From the NCBI GenBank assembly GCA_026706755.1, contig JAPOYG010000266.1:16572-51389 (forward strand): a stretch of 34,818 nt of DNA, given 5' to 3'. Position 1 is the stretch's first letter; every line of letters begins with the position of its first letter. The position numbers and the translations under genes were made by a program. Source of the DNA: Acidobacteriota bacterium. GTDB taxonomy: Bacteria > Acidobacteriota > Vicinamibacteria > Vicinamibacterales > UBA8438. Under the pieces are notes generated by a model. It made no database searches. It saw only the letters and a program-made list of their open reading frames with translations, and was not told the DNA's origin. This document shows positions 32,182-34,818 of the stretch, piece by piece.

Positions 32182-32186
32182 GCTGG

Positions 32187-33365
32187 TCAGTCGCTGCGTA
32201 GGACGGTGATCCGGTCCATCTCGACAAACGTCGGCGGAAGCTGGTCGTACCGCAGCCCGCGTCGAGCCGCGGATTCCTGGCGGTCGCCTTCTGCCGTCGC
32301 GGCGCTCGGTTCCGTCATGTAGCTCGTCATCATGCCTGCGGCCGCCTCGTCTCCCAGGAAGGCGACCACATCGTAGCGCAGGTTCTGCAGGTCCTCACCC
32401 CCGAGCCAGACCTCAACATCGAAGGTCCGCTGCAGACGGTTCTTCCGCGCCGGAAGGCCATCCTCCATACGGGGGGACTGCACCCACCCTGGACAATGCA
32501 ACGCCCAGGGCCCGGGAGCCTCCCCACCGCATGAGGCGTGGGGGAAGACGAAGATCCAGACGTCCCGGAACGCTCCTCCCGCGAGGTAGCTGCCGCGGAC
32601 GCTGAAGCTGGATCCCCGTTGCTTGACGTCGCCATCCACGGGCTCCGTGATGCGTACCGTGGAGGGCCCGTACCAATCCCGCTGCACCTCACCCGGACGC
32701 CCGAAGGGCTGTACCAGACCCCCGAGCGCGAACGCGACCAGCAGGAGCATGACCACGACGAGCGCCATGGCCAGCACCCCGCGGCGGTGACGCCGGGCTT
32801 CCGTCGGCGGCACCTCTGCGCGGGTGGCCTCGGGAGAGAAATCGGACGCCTCGTCTGCAAGAGGATGTCCACCGTCGGCTTCCACGGTCCAGGCGTTCGG
32901 GAATCCGTTCCAGTCGTTCGCATGCACGGCCGGCAAGTGATCCGAGCGCCAGATGTGGAGAAGCTCGCGAGCCCGCTCGGCCCTTCGCCACAGCTCCCTG
33001 GCAAGCAGCGCTCGCGGGGCCGGTTCGGCGGGACCGAACCGGTCCAGCGACTGCCTCACAATCGCTGCGGTGAAACGCTGCTCACCGTTCAGCCCGCCGC
33101 GGTTCTCGATCCCCTGGCCCTCGAGGAACTCGAGGAGGGGCTTGTCATCTGCGCTGGCCGCTTCCTCTGCCTCGGCCGTCGCCACATAGAGCGCGACTGG
33201 AGTCTCCCGCACCAGGGCCTGCGACCGCGCGAGGCGGCCGAGCTCGTCGCGGCGCGCTCGCAACTGCTCCGCGATCTCCTTGTCGTCACCGGGAACGTCG
33301 CGCTCGAGCTGATCAAGGGTCTTGCCCTGGTAGTCGAGAACGGCTCGGGTCAGTTGATCGCGCAC
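32187..33365 (-). CDS. Single-TM protein with C-terminal beta-rich extracytoplasmic domain
   Basis: A 392-aa protein from a GTG start. The first 195 residues are charged and helical (DYQGKTLDQLERDV, EIAEQLRARRDELGRL, RALLARELWRRAERARELLH). One strong membrane helix follows (GVLAMALVVVMLLLVAFAL, about 197-215), then a beta-rich portion with STVRITEPVDGDVKQRGSSFSVRGSY, which resembles an immunoglobulin-like strand order, and PHASCGGEAPGPWALHCPGW with two Cys. The N-terminal cytosolic part and C-terminal outer part fit a signalling or scaffold protein. No known family was recognised. It is convergent with the large operon and probably controlled separately. Confidence 0.65.
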   Translation of the reverse strand: MRDQLTRAVLDYQGKTLDQLERDVPGDDKEIAEQLRARRDELGRLARSQALVRETPVALYVATAEAEEAASADDKPLLEFLEGQGIENRGGLNGEQRFTAAIVRQSLDRFGPAEPAPRALLARELWRRAERARELLHIWRSDHLPAVHANDWNGFPNAWTVEADGGHPLADEASDFSPEATRAEVPPTEARRHRRGVLAMALVVVMLLLVAFALGGLVQPFGRPGEVQRDWYGPSTVRITEPVDGDVKQRGSSFSVRGSYLAGGAFRDVWIFVFPHASCGGEAPGPWALHCPGWVQSPRMEDGLPARKNRLQRTFDVEVWLGGEDLQNLRYDVVAFLGDEAAAGMMTSYMTEPSAATAEGDRQESAARRGLRYDQLPPTFVEMDRITVLRSD

Positions 33366-33400
33366 GAGTCCCCCGTCACGCTCGAACGGTCCTCCTCCTG

Positions 33401-33883
33401 CTAGTCTGACGGCTCGGCGGCCGGGATGACAGCGCGCTCGAGCGTGTCCAGGCGCTGGTCGATCCGCGCGAACCCCTGTTCGATGGTGCGCATGCGTCCG
33501 TCGAGCCGGTGGTAGCCCTCCCGCATCTCGTCGCGCAAGCGGTCGATCCGGCTACCCAGGTCGCTTCGTACACCCTGGATCTCGCTCCGAAACTCGCCTC
33601 GCAAGCTTCCGATCTCGCTGCGGACGCTTCCGATCTCGGTTCCGATCTCGCTGCGGACGCTTCCGATCTCGCTCCCGATCTCGCTGCGCAAGCTCCCGAT
33701 CTCGCTCCCGAACTCGTCTCGCATGCTACGGAACTCGCTTCGGGTGCCTTCCCGCAGTTCCCGGACCTCGACTTCGACGCTGCCGATCCGGTTGCCCAGC
33801 AGGCCGATGCCCAGAGCCGCAATCCCGATGCCCGTCGTCAGGATCGTGCCGATGATGGCCTTCGTGTCCCCCGTCATCGCCAT
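33401..33883 (-). CDS. TM plus hendecad coiled-coil protein
   Basis: A protein of about 160 aa. The chosen start is the ATG at 33883 because GAGGAG lies 7 bases upstream; an ATG at 33898 is also in frame. An N-terminal hydrophobic helix (AIIGTILTTGIGIAALGIGLL) anchors it in the membrane. The rest is a long coiled coil built of 11-residue units (SEIGSVRSEIG and variants), ending in a second heptad region (DRLRDEM, RMRTIEQGFARIDQRLDTLE). Hendecad repeats make straight, rod-like coils. It is encoded by 33-bp DNA repeats, so copy number may vary between strains. Function unknown; it may be a spacer or stalk. Confidence 0.7.
   Translation of the reverse strand: MAMTGDTKAIIGTILTTGIGIAALGIGLLGNRIGSVEVEVRELREGTRSEFRSMRDEFGSEIGSLRSEIGSEIGSVRSEIGTEIGSVRSEIGSLRGEFRSEIQGVRSDLGSRIDRLRDEMREGYHRLDGRMRTIEQGFARIDQRLDTLERAVIPAAEPSD
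33578..33742 (-). repeat. 33-bp tandem repeats, about five units
   Basis: Units begin at about 33578, 33611, 33644, 33677 and 33710 on the + strand, with GATCTCGCT as the shared start in most. Each encodes 11 residues of the coiled coil on the - strand. Units 2-4 are most alike; the outer units have drifted. Confidence 0.8.
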
Positions 33884-33979
33884 GACTCTACTCCTCATCT
33901 CCCGCGCCTCGCCTCACGAGTTCACCCTCGACCTTGAAGCTCTGGGCAAGCAAGACGGGTACCGCGCGGGCCGCGCGAG

Positions 33980-34818
33980 TCAGGGGAGCTGCTTCAGGAA
34001 GTTGACGACGTTCCAGATGTCTCGTTCCTCCAGGCGGGCGCCGAAGGCGTCCATCGCGAAGGCGGGACCGATGCCGTCACGGATGGCGACGAAGATCTCG
34101 CCGTCGCTGGCGCCGTGCTGCCACAGAGGGTCGGCGAGATTCGACGGGCGAGCGCCGTAGGCGGCGGTCGCGGCGGCGAGCGGACCGTCCCCCCGACCGG
34201 TCGTGCCGTGGCAGGAAGCGCAATACCGGGCGTAGGCGGCGGCTCCTGCGGCGAGCGAAGCGGGCGTCGCGAGCACGGGGTTGGTCAGGGCGCGGGCCTC
34301 CGGGTGCTCGTGCGGCGCGGCCGGATGTGCGGTCGGCGCCGCCGCGGGATCGCTCCGCGCCGCCGAATGCCCGGCCGTTGCGGCAGGATCCTCCGGAGAT
34401 GCGGCGGCGGCACCCTCGAGAGCGCGGAGCAGATCGGCCGTCGCCTCGCGGACAAAGCGGTCCCCGGCGATTCCGTCCGAGTAGACGGCCACGTCGATCG
34501 GCGTCTGTCCGCGACCGTTCTCCGCCCCCAGGTCGGCGCCGCGGGCCGCCAGCAGCTCGATGACGCTGTTCATGCCGTGCGCCGCCGCCGCGTGCAGCGC
34601 GGTGTCGCCCGCGTCGTTAGCCGCGCCGACGCTCCCGCCGAGGTCGAGGGCCGCGGCGACCGTCTCGCGGGCCAGGCGCTCCTCGGCCGCCGGTATCGTC
34701 GAGCCGAGCGCCGCCGACTCCACCGGGTTGTAGGACGAAAAGTCCCGCCGGTCGCGGATGAACGCGCTTCCCCCGCCGCGGTTGTAGCCGAGGCCCGCCG
34801 CGGCCATGAGCGGCGTCG
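33980..34818 (-). CDS. Ankyrin-repeat/cytochrome c fusion, partial
   Basis: At least 279 residues are encoded in the window; the frame continues past the right edge, where the last codons read TPLMAAAG, a normal ankyrin repeat, so the ATG at 34807 is not the true start. Two more ankyrin-type units follow (DAGDTALHAAAAHGMNSVIE, GRGQTPIDVAVY). An Ala/Pro-rich linker leads to a class I cytochrome c domain with heme motif CASCHG and a later F-A-M-D-A-F region whose Met could be the second heme ligand. It ends WNVVNFLKQLP, typical of the last cytochrome helix. Such fusions are common in Acidobacteriota as far as I recall. Probably exported, but the signal peptide would lie outside the window. Unrelated to the large operon. 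Confidence 0.85.
   Translation of the reverse strand, partial: TPLMAAAGLGYNRGGGSAFIRDRRDFSSYNPVESAALGSTIPAAEERLARETVAAALDLGGSVGAANDAGDTALHAAAAHGMNSVIELLAARGADLGAENGRGQTPIDVAVYSDGIAGDRFVREATADLLRALEGAAAASPEDPAATAGHSAARSDPAAAPTAHPAAPHEHPEARALTNPVLATPASLAAGAAAYARYCASCHGTTGRGDGPLAAATAAYGARPSNLADPLWQHGASDGEIFVAIRDGIGPAFAMDAFGARLEERDIWNVVNFLKQLP

Noticed and set aside
33578-33742. 33-bp repeats as a CRISPR array
   Set aside because: Units are directly adjacent without unique spacers and are in-frame coding repeats of a coiled coil.

Overview
This window is about 34.8 kb of very GC-rich bacterial DNA. The last gene (an ankyrin-repeat/cytochrome c fusion) and the small lipoprotein with a CGDDGSPTGP-type N-terminus look like Acidobacteriota of the Vicinamibacteria type. 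That placement is an inference from gene style; there is no rRNA or other marker in the window. No tRNA, rRNA, insertion sequence or CRISPR array was seen.

Layout. From base 2 to 32149 every convincing gene lies on the + strand. Many are joined by 4-base start/stop overlaps (ATGA, GTGA, TTGA), so this is probably one very large operon or a few linked ones. Block A (2-7497): a GrpE-like protein, an enlarged DnaK with zinc-binding segments, a membrane-anchored J-like/TPR protein, a zinc-ribbon/TM/MotB-like protein, and a Ser/Thr protein kinase whose reading frame is broken once near base 6009. Block B (7528-11703): envelope proteins, namely a PPC-repeat membrane lipoprotein, a small lipoprotein, a DUF1795-like protein and a secreted glycosidase-like protein. 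Block C (11811-17789): a vWA-like protein, a TRAFAC GTPase and a GAP1-like partner. Block D (17786-23997): a small coupled ORF, a coiled-coil protein, a radical-SAM activase, a ClpB/ClpA-like AAA+ protein, a helical protein, and a MotA/ZorA-like plus MotB/ZorB-like membrane pair. Block E (24118-29402): a complete pupylation module in the order ARC/Mpa-like ATPase, Dop-like, Pup, PafA-like, without 20S proteasome genes. Block F (29431-32149): a sigma-region-4 protein, an anti-sigma-like protein and a protein with a C-terminal Lon-protease-like domain that keeps a plausible Ser/Lys dyad.

After a convergent junction at about 32150-32186, three - strand genes follow: a single-TM protein, a TM/coiled-coil protein with 33-bp repeats, and the ankyrin/cytochrome c gene that runs off the right edge.

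How it may work together (inference). The set combines chaperones, kinase signalling, GTPase and AAA+ switches, a possible ion-driven membrane stator and a Pup tagging pathway with its own unfoldase. The 20S core is absent, the ARC-like ATPase lacks the C-terminal proteasome-docking motif, and a Lon-like peptidase domain is encoded downstream. A Pup pathway that feeds an alternative peptidase, or that tags proteins without degrading them, is the most exciting possibility here. The overall architecture resembles the large NTPase-dependent conflict/signalling clusters known from complex bacteria, but I do not recognise this exact combination.
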